Positions 37,862 through 49,021 of a stretch of 64,000 bases of DNA are shown here, piece by piece (the stretch's first letter is position 1; each line of letters begins with the position of its first letter). The position numbers were made by a program, and so were the translations under genes. The notes beneath the pieces were generated by a model that was given only the letters and a program-made list of their open reading frames with translations, had not been told where the DNA came from and did no database searches. The DNA is from Chaenocephalus aceratus (lineage: Eukaryota; Chordata; Actinopteri; Perciformes; Channichthyidae), in assembly GCA_023974075.1 (NCBI GenBank), contig CM043800.1, forward strand, positions 21,890,218-21,954,217. Reading direction: 5' to 3'.

Positions 37862-39177
37862 CTAAATATCTTCAACATCATCGTGTGGTATCGGCAGCTC
37901 CCCAGTAGCATGCTTTACATAATGTAAATGCAGTTTTGCCACTTCATCAAAGCCCATATCACATTCAACACATTCCCACTCCCAATACGTGTGTTCTCTG
38001 TACATGTTATTTTCTGGTGATTCACTCTCAGCCAGCTCCTGTCCTGTTGGGGGCTGTACAGGTTCTGATTTCCATTTGTCATGTGGACCAGACAGAGCAG
38101 ACCCTGGTGGTTTTGAAAGCTTGAAGTGATGTAAGGGCTCCCCACAATCGGACTCTTCAGAGCTCCCATGATCCCCAGACTCACAAGGCTGTTGAGTTTT
38201 ATTTTGCTCCACGTATGTATCAATTTCTGGCTCCTCTTTGACACTAGCCAGATAATTGTTCCTCCATTTATTTCTTCGCTTCCTGGAACCTCGAAGCATC
38301 CCGCTGAACCCAGCATAAGCTCTTAGATGCTTTTTTCGGTGCAAAAGTAGATTTCCACGTTTGAAGAAGCTTGCCCCGCAGAATGTGCACTGGTAAGGTT
38401 TCGCTCCACTGTGGGTTTTGTAGTGGATCCTGAGCTGTTTTGATACGTGGAAACTCTTGTGACAAATATGGCACGTATGTTTCATCAGAGTGTGACTGCG
38501 CATGTGTTTATCTAGAGAATCTTCATTTTTAAAGCCTTTGGCACAACTTAAACACCAAAACGGTTTCTTTCTATGGAGGACGAGATGATTCATCCATGAC
38601 TTTATCGACCTGAAGTCTATGCTACACTGATCACATCTGGGAGGTTTTGATTTGGATGGCCTGTGGACTCTCATGTGACCAAGAAGCCGTGCTCGCCTGC
38701 TAAACAACATCCCACAGTCCGGACACTGATGCTCATGTAAATTAGGGACACTTGGTGGACTTTTAGTCGTAGGTGGCAGGTTTTCATGCAGCTGTAGGTG
38801 TTTCTGGTATGAAACCAGATATGTATAAACCTTCCCACAGACTAAGCAAGTATGATATTTCCCAAATTGCTCCTTTGTTCCGGCGTCCCGCACATCTTCA
38901 GTAAATCCTGTGGGTTGTATCTGCAATAAACTGCTTGTGTCACACTCATCTGCTTCACCACTAATGTCTACATCTCGGCTTTTTCCATCGACTCCTCTCA
39001 CAGAATCCAGTTCTGACACAGGACTCATGTCGTCTCCCATCTGGGCCTCTTCCTCCTCCTCTTCCTCCTCTTCCTCCTCTCCCTCTTCCAGGGCATGTTG
39101 GTGCAGGTGGGTCTGGTAGATGTCCCATTGTGTAAACTTCAGTCCACATTCCTCACATGAAATGCTGTCCTGTTTGA
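37862..39177 (-). CDS. gene E: eight-finger C2H2 zinc-finger protein (5' end unresolved)
   Basis: The main exon starts at a TTTTCTAG acceptor (39177) in phase 1 and runs open for about 438 codons to the stop at 37862. It has a first finger (CEECGLKFTQWDIYQTH), an acidic run of about eleven Glu, a six-finger block from CLVCGKVYTY to CTFCGASFFKRG, a basic patch, a VKEE SUMO-type site, and a C-terminal finger CVECDMGFDEVAKLHLHYVKH followed by ATGEL. That ending is shared with genes F, G and I. An upstream exon candidate at 39432-39499 has good splice borders but no usable ATG in the needed frame, so the start exon is missing from this call. If translation began inside the exon, the first Met would skip the first finger, which seems unlikely. 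Confidence 0.75.
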
Positions 39178-39499
39178 CTAGAAAAGAAAAAAGGAGCAAT
39201 TAATTTAACAAATACAAATAAAATGTCATGAATTATAATTTCTCAATTCTAAATAAACTCATTAAGTTGTTGTATAGTATATAAAGCAAACTAGCATATA
39301 TCTTCAGATTTGATTAATAATTTTTTTTAAATCGATGATTTTCAAGCTGACATTTTGCTGTTTCGTAACAGATAGAAAAAAAGCGTTACTGTTAAAGTGA
39401 CCAAGGTTTAACTGCAGCAGGTCAAACTTACAAGACTGAGATGTGGCTCTCCTCTTCGTCAAGTGAAACAAATACAATGTTTAGCTTTGTTGAGCTTGT

Positions 39500-41073
39500 C
39501 TGTAAAATAAGGAGACTATCTGTGACCCATCTATGGAGCCTGGAGAGCACCACTCAAATAAGTATACCACAGCTGCTCAGACTTCTTCTGCTCAGACTTA
39601 GGTGGCACATTTCTTCAATATGCATTGAAACTAAGACTTCTTTAAATGTCAAATACATTTTTTACAAATTACATTATAAATATGAAAGCAGGAAAGCAAT
39701 GTAATAGTTATGATTAGAAATTAGTACATTATTTTTCAATTAACACAAAAAAAGAATAATTTCAAACATTCATTTTGAATTAAAAACTTGAAGACATGAA
39801 GTAAAAAAGCACCACTTATTGTCAAATTAAAATGTTTTTTTAGGTTTATAATGCATCAATTAACTTTCCTATTATTTAACACCAAAAAATGATATAAATG
39901 TTCCGCTGGAAACTATATCCATAATATTCTCTGGGTGAAATGATTCAATGTCTGATGTCAAAACCGATGTTCTTCAGTTGTTAATGACTAAAAACGAACA
40001 TGTGACTTACAAGCCAGGTTTTGAAATGACTGGTTTCTAGTGAATGGTTAGGTTTTTAAATGTAAAATTGTAATATTACACACAGCACGCCCAGTGCTTA
40101 GTCAAAAAAAAAGAAAATAAACAATTCCACAAACATTTAGATTAACAAAAATAAAGCTATATGAATCACACAACCCAGTAATTCACGTTACACGTATCAA
40201 ATATTTTAGTAACTTTTATTTTGTAACTTTTTTTGAGCTCTTTTTTTTTTAAATTCGGAAACAGCAAGTTAAACAAGTATAATGGTCATCTAAGAAAACA
40301 AGTTTTTCACAAATTAATAAAACAAAGTAACATCTTTTCTATAATCCAAATACTTAAGTGGCACAGTAAACTAACAACTATCCTACATGAACTTAAGCAC
40401 TATTTTAGTTTACATAAGGAATAGTATATCCACAACAGAGAAACACAATACTGAAAAATTAAGGGAGCTTCTACATTAATTAATGCTAAACGTTTTGTAC
40501 ATAACTTACAATTATTTGAAATGTAAATGTATTTTTTGGTAGTTAATGGTTGTGATAACCTGTACCTCAGGTATTTAAAGGACACAAGCAAATTCAGTAT
40601 ATCTTAGTTGTGCAGAAATATTTAAATTCATAATCTTTGAAAATATGTAGTGAGTCAGCCGCACTGTTCAGATTGATGACAAACATGTACATGCATATAT
40701 GTTTCCAATCCTTTTGTTATATATCTAGATATAAACTACCATACTCAAGTCAATTTTCACCAAAAAGATAACCACGGTTCAACTCTTCACAATTCGAATC
40801 ATAACGGAACAAATCAACCGGTGGCTCAAAATAATTGTGACATTACAACATAATTTATATAAAGAGGTTATTTTTGAAACATTTGCACAGTTACCAATCC
40901 AGTGTAACGGATGCCTGAAAATAAAATACATTTTATATATAAAGAATTTCAAATAGTCTACAAACAAAAAGGAGATGCCTACTTAGCCTAAACACATTTC
41001 TATCTTATAATTATGCAGTTGAACATATTTAAGTAGTTTGGCATCCTCCAAAACAATCTACAGTGTTTTCACT
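39500..41073. other. spacer: gene E upstream region and gene F 3' UTR
   Basis: Very AT-rich sequence without exon-like frames. It must contain the gene E 5' end and the gene F 3' UTR, but I cannot place the boundary. Confidence 0.4.
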
Positions 41074-44000
41074 TCAGTCCTTTTCAGGTTGTACAGTATA
41101 GTACACTCCATGGGCATGCTCCATGTAGTGCTTGTGCAAATCAGTTTCTTGACAGAAAGTAGTTCCACATTCAAGGCAAGTAAGGCTATCAGCATCTACT
41201 GAGGAGACGGCAGCCGGAGCATCATTCTGCCTTTTGTAATCACCAATACATTCCTGGTGATGATCGATAAGGTCCTGTATTTCACTGAAGGTCCTGGGGC
41301 AAATGGAGCAATGATACGAGTCGTTGTTACAGTGCTGTGTTTCGTGTTTTTGTAATGCAGTTGGTGAAAGAAAGGCTTTGCCACAATGTTGGCACTTATG
41401 GCTTTTTTGTGACTGGTTCTCTGATGAACAGGACATTCCCCTTGTGTCAGTAGAGGGGACGTTGGCTTTTAAAGGCTTTAAGGTCAGAGCAGAGCCAATC
41501 CGATACCGAACCTCGTTGGGTAGACGACAACGGACTTCATCGTGCCAGGCGAGGTGTTGCTGCAGCTGATTCTCAGACCAAAATCCGATGCAGCACAGGG
41601 CGCAACAATAAGGGCGGCTCTTTGCCTTGGTCTTATGGGTCCCCAGGTGTTCCTCTGTTTGGAAAGCTTTCCCACACTTATCACACTTGAATAGGCATTT
41701 TGCCATATGCTCCGATAGACGGCTTAGTGGTGGGGAAACCTCGGCTACGGTTTCAGGTGTTTGGATCTTCTCTTCCTTTATCTCGTGGCACACTTTCTTA
41801 TGGTCAAACAGGGCCTCTGTAGAACTGCACTGCTTCCCACAGTCAAGACAGGACACATATCTTACAAGTGGGGGGGCTGCTCTAGTTTTCTTAATTTCTT
41901 TGTAAACAGTACTAATTTGTTCTGTCCGTTTGACTTCACTGCTTGAGGCATTGTTTTTTATCTTCAAAATGATCTTATTTTTACTTTTTGTCCTTTTAGA
42001 ATGGGCCTGCCATTTGTGGGCATGCAGACCTCTTGCCTTAGCAAAAGTCATAGAGCAGATGGGGCACTGGTGAGCTTTTGGCTTCGATATTGATGACATT
42101 AACTCACTCCGACTGAAGTTTACATCAACCTGTTTTGGTTCCTGGTCAACCATGGCGAGCCCGTCTTCTGCATGGTCGGCAGTTTCCAGTGTGTTATGCT
42201 CATTTTCATAGTGGGCAGATAGAAGAAATTGTTGCTCAAATGTTGTGTTACATTCTAGACATACAAATGTAGATTTGTTCAGTCTGCTATGGCTCTCAAC
42301 GCTTTGGTTTGAATCGAGCTCTGGCTCCGTTTTTGTTTGACACAGAGGGTTAAACATCTTGTGACGCTGGAGAACACGGCGGTCAAAAAAATGTTTGCCA
42401 CATTTTTGGCACTGAAAAGGTCCATCCTCTGATTTGCTTTTAGCAGATTTAAATTCATCTTCTTTTAGCAAGGACCGTGTTAATTTCTTTTCTTTGTGCC
42501 ATCTTCTGTGGGAGCCGAGGGCCGAGTTAGACATGAACCTCCTCCCACATTCTGAGCAGTGAAAATGTCCTTTACTTGGCTCTTCCTCTTTAGGTTTTTT
42601 AAGCATTAGAGACACAGCCATTTTTGCTTTTGCTTCAGATTTGTCATCATCAGCATGAATTATTTTATGAAAATTCAAAGCTCCAGCCACTGAAAAGCTT
42701 CGGTCACACTTTTTGCATTTATATTTTAAATTTGTTGTGCTTGGGTTGCCTGATTTGCCTTCACCCGTTTGATTTTCTAACATTGGTTGCACACTCTCGT
42801 GTTCCTGCTTTACTTCAGTATGTAGTGTTATTTGCTCAGAGCTTCCCTGTGTGCCAACATCCATACTGTCCTTTTGAGTATATTCATTTTCTGAGGGTTC
42901 CGTCTTAAAATCAACTACTTGACTTTCTCTTTTAATGCAAAGTTTGCGATGAGCCCGCAAAGAAGCTTTGTTGTTAAAATGTGCGAGGCATGTCGCACAC
43001 TGCAGGTCCTCCAACGTGACAGTGGATCTTGGCGATGATGGCGAGTGACCAGTTTCGTACCCATGGCTTGTCATGTGAAACTGAAGTGCTTTGGCCCGTG
43101 AAAACAGCTTCCCGCAGTCAGGACAGCTGTATGTGTTCTTTTTCAACTGCTCTACCTGATGCTGAAAAGACTTAATGGGTGGTGGGAGTAACTCACTATG
43201 CACAACCTGGTGTCTGAGAAGGCTGGAAAAAAGACGGAACGACCTGTTGCACAGTTCACATTTGTGATTTCCGTTTTCATGTTTTCGCATGTGCAATGCC
43301 ATAATGCCCTTGTGACGGAACTTTCTACCACAAACTGGACATGCAACCTTGGGCCGTTGGTGTCCATTAACAGAGTGCAGAGATCCGGGGGCACCTTTTC
43401 TAAGCCTTAAATCTGTACACTCAGTCTGACTTTGCTTGTGGTGGGAATAAGCTCCTAAAGACCAAAACCCCTTCCCGCACTGTTCACAATGATAAATCTT
43501 TGGGCCTAAAAGGGTCTTTTTTGGATTGTATTCTTTTTTACTGACCAAAATATTCCCCTTCTTTTGTGCCGAGCAGTTTTTCACATGGTTAACAAAACTA
43601 GCTGCATAAGAATAAGACATCATGCAATCTGGGCATTGATATGGTTTTCTTTTGGGATGATGCAGCTGATGAGAGACTAAAGCAGACAAACGTGAGAAGC
43701 TTTTACCACACTCATTGCACACTAGATTTTTCGTCTCTAATCCTTCTGATTCACCATCACTGTTTCTTTTAGGATTTTTGTGTTGTTGAATGTGACTGCA
43801 GTGCGCTGCATAGCTATTAGATTCGTGGCCACATGTGTCACATGTGTGAACTGCCACAGACTGACCTGGATTCTGCTGTTTTCTCTTACGAACGCCATGC
43901 CACATTCTGTGAACGCGCAGTGATGAAGCACTAGAAAACCAACGATAACACTCTGGGCAATCAAATCTTTCTTCTGTCGTTTTATTCTCGGCTTCTTTCG

Positions 44001-46933
44001 CTATCAGTGCACATTGTTCATCAGTTTGCTCAAAGTCAATTTCTACAATTTTCAAATCCATCTCTGGTTTTAAAACAAGACTACTGGGGGAAACTCCAGT
44101 GTCGCCTTCATTTTTATTTTCCTGATCCGATTCACACAGCAGCTCAAGATCAGGATTAGTGTCTTGGGCGGCCTCATCCTCAGATTCACTTGCACTGATC
44201 ACCTGAACAATAAAGTCCCCAGGGTCATAACTGTCCAAGTCTTCATCACTCTCATTTGCATGTGAGTCTTCTTCAACCACACTTATAGGAGGCACATTTT
44301 CTGATGTCACTTGTTCTTGCTTAGTCTCTTTTCTTTCGTTATCCAAAGTTTTCTGTTGAGGTAGCAGAGAGGTACTCACATGAGACTCCTTCTCTGTTTC
44401 TCCATAAACATCCGTGTGATTAAGCTGATGGGAGTGAAGTGCTGAAGCCCTCGAAAACTTCAGTCCACAATCTTTACATTCAAATGCCTTTTTCTGCAGC
44501 TGACAGACTTGGTGAAGAAACGACTTTGCTGGGGTCTCCTCACTATGCGCCATGCGCTGATGCCTGTAGTAGAATGTTAGTGTCATAAATACTTTGCCAC
44601 ATTCCTCACATGGAAACCTTTCCGCAGAATCATCAGAGTGATTGGCATGCCATCGCTGATGGTTAAAGAGGGCAATATGTCCAGTGAAAGCCTTTTTACA
44701 CTCATCACAGTAAAACTCATTGCAGCTTTTCTTAGGTTTTTCTTTCATTTCTTCTGGAGAGCATAGACTGTTGCGGCTAAATCGTTGATGTGTTTTAAGG
44801 CGCATCATGGCAGTAAAAGCTTTACCACATGAACACTTAAAGGTTTTTTCAGGAGTAACCTCAGCAGTGTGGCTTTCACCGGGCTTGGCTTCAACGATTG
44901 ACTCCTCAGTGTGAAATGCTTCTGCTGAATTCTTGTTTCGTGACTTGACTAATTTCCCTTCATGACAACGACGGTGTGCATCGAGAGCTGAAGCTCGAGA
45001 ATAATTCCGCCCACAAGACTCGCATTGAAATGACTTCTTTTCAAATGTTCAAGATCATGAAAAACAGATTTGGAGGCTTGTCTGTGTGAGCGCTGATGGT
45101 TGAGGAAGTGTCCGATCACAAAGTAACATTTCCCACATTCTGCACATTCATAGGTGTGTTGCTTTGTTATCCCAGAAGTTATTTGAATGCCAGACTCCTT
45201 TTGCAAAGTTTGACCATGGCACTTTTCCATATGCGATATGAATTCACTTGGTTCCACAAATGATAGTGAACATATAGTACAGAAATTTGTTGTTTCATTG
45301 TCCCTTTCTGCGTCATGTAAACCATCCAACTGTTTGTCTAAATGCACACTTTCTTGTGGGTGCTGATGGCGATGCTCCAAGAAAGCTGCCTCCTCTCTGA
45401 AGGCTTCTCCACAATCCCGACAGCAGAAAACCCCAACCCCTAAAAATAGAAAGGGGAAAAGAGGAGGTCAAAGCCACCTACTGTTTCCAGAGAAAGAAAG
45501 ACAAAAATAACAAACACACAGGTGCAAATATCTTTATTTTAAAGTGTGATTAAAGTTTACAGAGGGGCTAATACATTCAGTGCTAAAGCCAAATGACCTT
45601 TGTGAAGTTCAGTTATTTAAAAGGTTTGCTGCAGTTTTGCATTTTTAAATAGCAAAATGTTACGAATCGCCACATTTCAATACATCGTGGTGCATCACCA
45701 AGGGTTCCGCAAATGCTTAACTGTAAATCGGACTGCAATTGTAGTAAATATTTTGCCAATCATTACCAATTTACTAATATCTAAATTGACAGTCATGTTT
45801 TTGAAATACAAAGATACGTTTTGAGTTACACAACTCCTTATTATTCCCATTTAAAGAACAGTAAACATATTTATTTCACAATTTCCATTATAAATTAAAA
45901 CAAAAATATCCCCCCCCCCCCATGATCCATAATTATTAAGAAAGTCAGTGTTCTAGAGAACAACCCCAATAATTGTATCGATTAATTTCTGAATTCTACA
46001 TCTGTGCATTTGGCTGAGCATATATGAATTTAGGTACTTGGAACAACCCAAAGGAAGAAATGATGTTCAATGAAAAGCCTTCAGAGAGGAGGCAGCTTTC
46101 ATGGAGATATTTAAGTTCCTTGCTTGTCTCTCAGAAACATCACATTAGGGTATTTAGGTTATGATGAAACAAAAAGATTACATATGTATATATAAGATCC
46201 ACTAACAAGTTCAGTGTATAGTTGAGCCTCATAATGCAGTGCTGCTGTATGAGGTGTGTTCATTTTAGGCCGAAATAGATGACTATACTGTGCTTGATGT
46301 CATCAGATTTCAGAAGATAATATTTCAATGTGTTTAACCGTTTACGGGTCATAAAACAAAACAATAATAATTACATGTAAGCTTTCATATCTAAGGTTTC
46401 CCAGCTTGGCGTGGTCACAAGCTACGGATAGCCTTTTATTTCACAACACCACTACTGCTATTTATGCATTTCTTATATGATTCTAAATAAAAACCAGATT
46501 TACATACTGACAACACCTTTACATCTACATTCGCTTGTTTAAGGACGGTCGCTTGGGTTTTCATCAATATAAACAGAAGTGAGCATCCATAAATAATGAA
46601 ATATAAAACAGGTTAGTGGGTGGATCTCCGACAATTGAAATTAATGCAACATGCTTATTGTTAATGGTTCGTTAGTATCGTTATTCGCAGTTCTTCCGCC
46701 CAGTCTCTATATTCCTGTCCCTGTGGTGAAGTTTAGGTAGGAGGTCACCACGCCTAAACACAATAGTGGTGTATTGATCATGCTAACCACGTTAAGCTAA
46801 CTGACAGCTAAAGCCGACTCACCATCTGCGGTGTCCTCAGCCGATGGATCAACGTTGTTTTCAGATGTGGTGTCTCCATCGTGGGTCTTGTTTCAGCTCC
46901 GTCCTCTCTGATCTCTGCAGCAGCTTCGTCCAT
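41074..46933 (-). CDS. gene F: about 28-finger C2H2 protein, with two apparent frame breaks
   Basis: Exon 1 runs from the ATG at 46933 to a GTGAGT donor (ends 46823); exon 2 is 41074-45439. The long frame below 45038 has over 1300 codons and about 24 C2H2 fingers; four more precede it. Fingers are spaced by acidic and Lys-rich linkers, with VKQE and IKEE SUMO-type sites. The last finger CLECGTTFCQETDLHKHYMEH is followed by AHG, as in genes E, G and I. Two breaks: at the T-run 45038-45041 the fourth finger (CESCGRNYSRASALDAH) is one base out of frame with the preceding part; and in exon 1 the acidic frame reaching the donor in phase 1 (SAEDTADG-VGVFCC) is reached from the ATG only with one extra base near the GGG at 46883-46885. 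Both fit single-base losses in runs. Nuclear DNA-binding role inferred. Confidence 0.8.
45440..46822 (-). other. intron 1 of gene F
   Basis: A 1.4-kb AT-rich intron with a run of C at about 45910-45921. No exon, repeat family or regulatory site that I can support. Confidence 0.6.
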
Positions 46934-47200
46934 CTTGGAGTCTTTCCGTGTGGTAGTGCTAGCTTCCTCTTGCTAGTGCTCGTTAGCTTAACAGCGCCAC
47001 AGTTGTTTTTAATGTGTTTGTTGCTATTATTATTATAAATGACTCCGCGCAGAACTGAGGTGAAAAATAAAGAATATACTAATCTATCACATAACAAGGC
47101 AGCAGCATGTGATGTTTTTAGTGAGGGATGGTGAACAGCTAGCTGTTTTTCACACATCACACATGCATCGCTCGGCGGAAGTGGATTCTTCTTCGTTGGT
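46934..47200 (-). promoter_or_regulatory. gene F promoter area with ETS-type site
   Basis: Just upstream of the gene F ATG. GCGGAAGTGG near 47175 is a good ETS core, and the start codon context CCAAGATGGAC also resembles a YY1-type initiator word. Assignment is by position only. Confidence 0.4.
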
Positions 47201-49021
47201 TTTGTGAAAGCGCAGAAAGTCTGAATGTAAAATCTACAAAATAATGTTCCCCCCAACACACTAATATAAAACGTTGAAATTGTTTATACATGAATTTATA
47301 AAAAAAACATTTTTTGGACACATATAAAGCATATATATATATGTTTTGATATATATATGAGAAATATAGAGTTAAGAAACTTTGCATTCCCTCGTTTTTT
47401 TACGAATTAGTAATAGGCCTATTGTTTTTTTAGGGTTTCTAGTCCCATTTGATTTATTAATTTCGTACAGGAAATGTGTAATAGATTTACCATAATTTAC
47501 CCTTTCTGTACTTTTGTTTACAAAATAAAAATGATCCAAAACCTTAAAAAGCTAATTATGTTAACTATCTTTACCTATTGTTGAAGAAAAAGAAATGTGT
47601 GCAGAATATGAAATATTTCCAAACCATAATTAAAATGAATTTGTATTAATGAATCCTCTCTAATAAGGATGTCGAAATGCTGTATCTTAACCCTGAGAAA
47701 TAGTGCACATCACAACATTGTAGTCAAAGGCAGGTTTTATTTAATACAATATGTAGACATCATGGAACATTTTAATTATTTCCATGCTAAAACAGTGGAT
47801 AGAGGTAGGGGGACATACGTTTTGAAACGTAAGACATTGAATGTTAAGAAAAACAGGAACAGGTTTTATTTTTTGTACAAATTGACTGTATTTATTATAC
47901 AGTATAATGAAGATTTACTTTTTGGGCCGCCAAACCTACTCAAATGCCCATTTTCACAACGGAGGGGGAATTCTGTAATCAGCTAAATTTATAGTTATGG
48001 AATTATATCATTCAGTATTCACAAAAAAATACATTGCATTGTACTCAAAAGTGGACTTAGGTTACATTCCAATCTGAAATAGTCATTCTGGTCAGAAATA
48101 CACATGACATGGTATTCAACAGTTAACAGTAGTCTAATTATAAAGAACATCAGTCATGAATTCGACTGGGCTGATTGCACAGAGCAAAATATACATTGTA
48201 TTTGTCAGTGTTATTTTTTTTGCCATTGTGATAAATATTAATGACAACAGTCACACAATTCAAGTTTGATTTAATAATATCACTACCTGACAACCGTTTT
48301 ATCAATATTTGTTTAAGGACACGTTTTTCTATCTTTTCCCAATCATCACTTTAACAAATGGTCATGATGAAAACTTAACTTTTGTGATATTTGGACCCAG
48401 CCAATAGCCAGCCATCAACCCAATCCTCTCCTCCTCAGAAGCAAAATGTCTACATTTCTTTACTATGAGAAAGAATTCCTCTGTGTTTTCGGAGTGAGTC
48501 ACATTGCTGAGTCTACCTTAAGCACAAACTAGGCCTAAAATAACAAAACAATAGACATGCAGACTACTCATAAAAAGGCACACAGTATACTGTACATGAA
48601 GAAACACAGTTCAAATGGTTCGGCATATGAATAGAGCCTTAAAAGTACTAATATGATCTAAATCTAAAGGTCATTGGCAACAAATGAAATGTAGACTGTC
48701 GAACCTCATTTATCTGCTACCCTCAGAAGTTGTTTAAACCAGTTAACTATTTGAATAACAAATGTATAAAGACAGTGAAACTAATTGAAATGGCACTAGT
48801 ATACACCCTATATCACAGACAACACTGTGTAGGCTTAATTGGAGCTAAAAGTATTTCACCGTGATTTCAGTGTGCATACTAAATCAAGTTTCACTTGCTT
48901 GCTTGTTTTCTTCTAATGCCCATCCACTCAATTAGCAAATAAACACAAATGGTGAAATAAATGAGGTTCCACTAAATGAAAATTATAAAACAAACTAAGA
49001 ATTGTTGGTAGTATAGAACGG
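47201..49021. other. spacer and gene G 3' untranslated region
   Basis: AT-rich, without coding signs. - strand AATAAA candidates (TTTATT near 47737 and 47870) could end the gene G transcript. Confidence 0.4.

Noticed and set aside
37862..46933. Genes E and F as one gene
   Set aside because: Each has its own stop and its own signature C-terminal finger, with over 1.5 kb of non-coding sequence between them.
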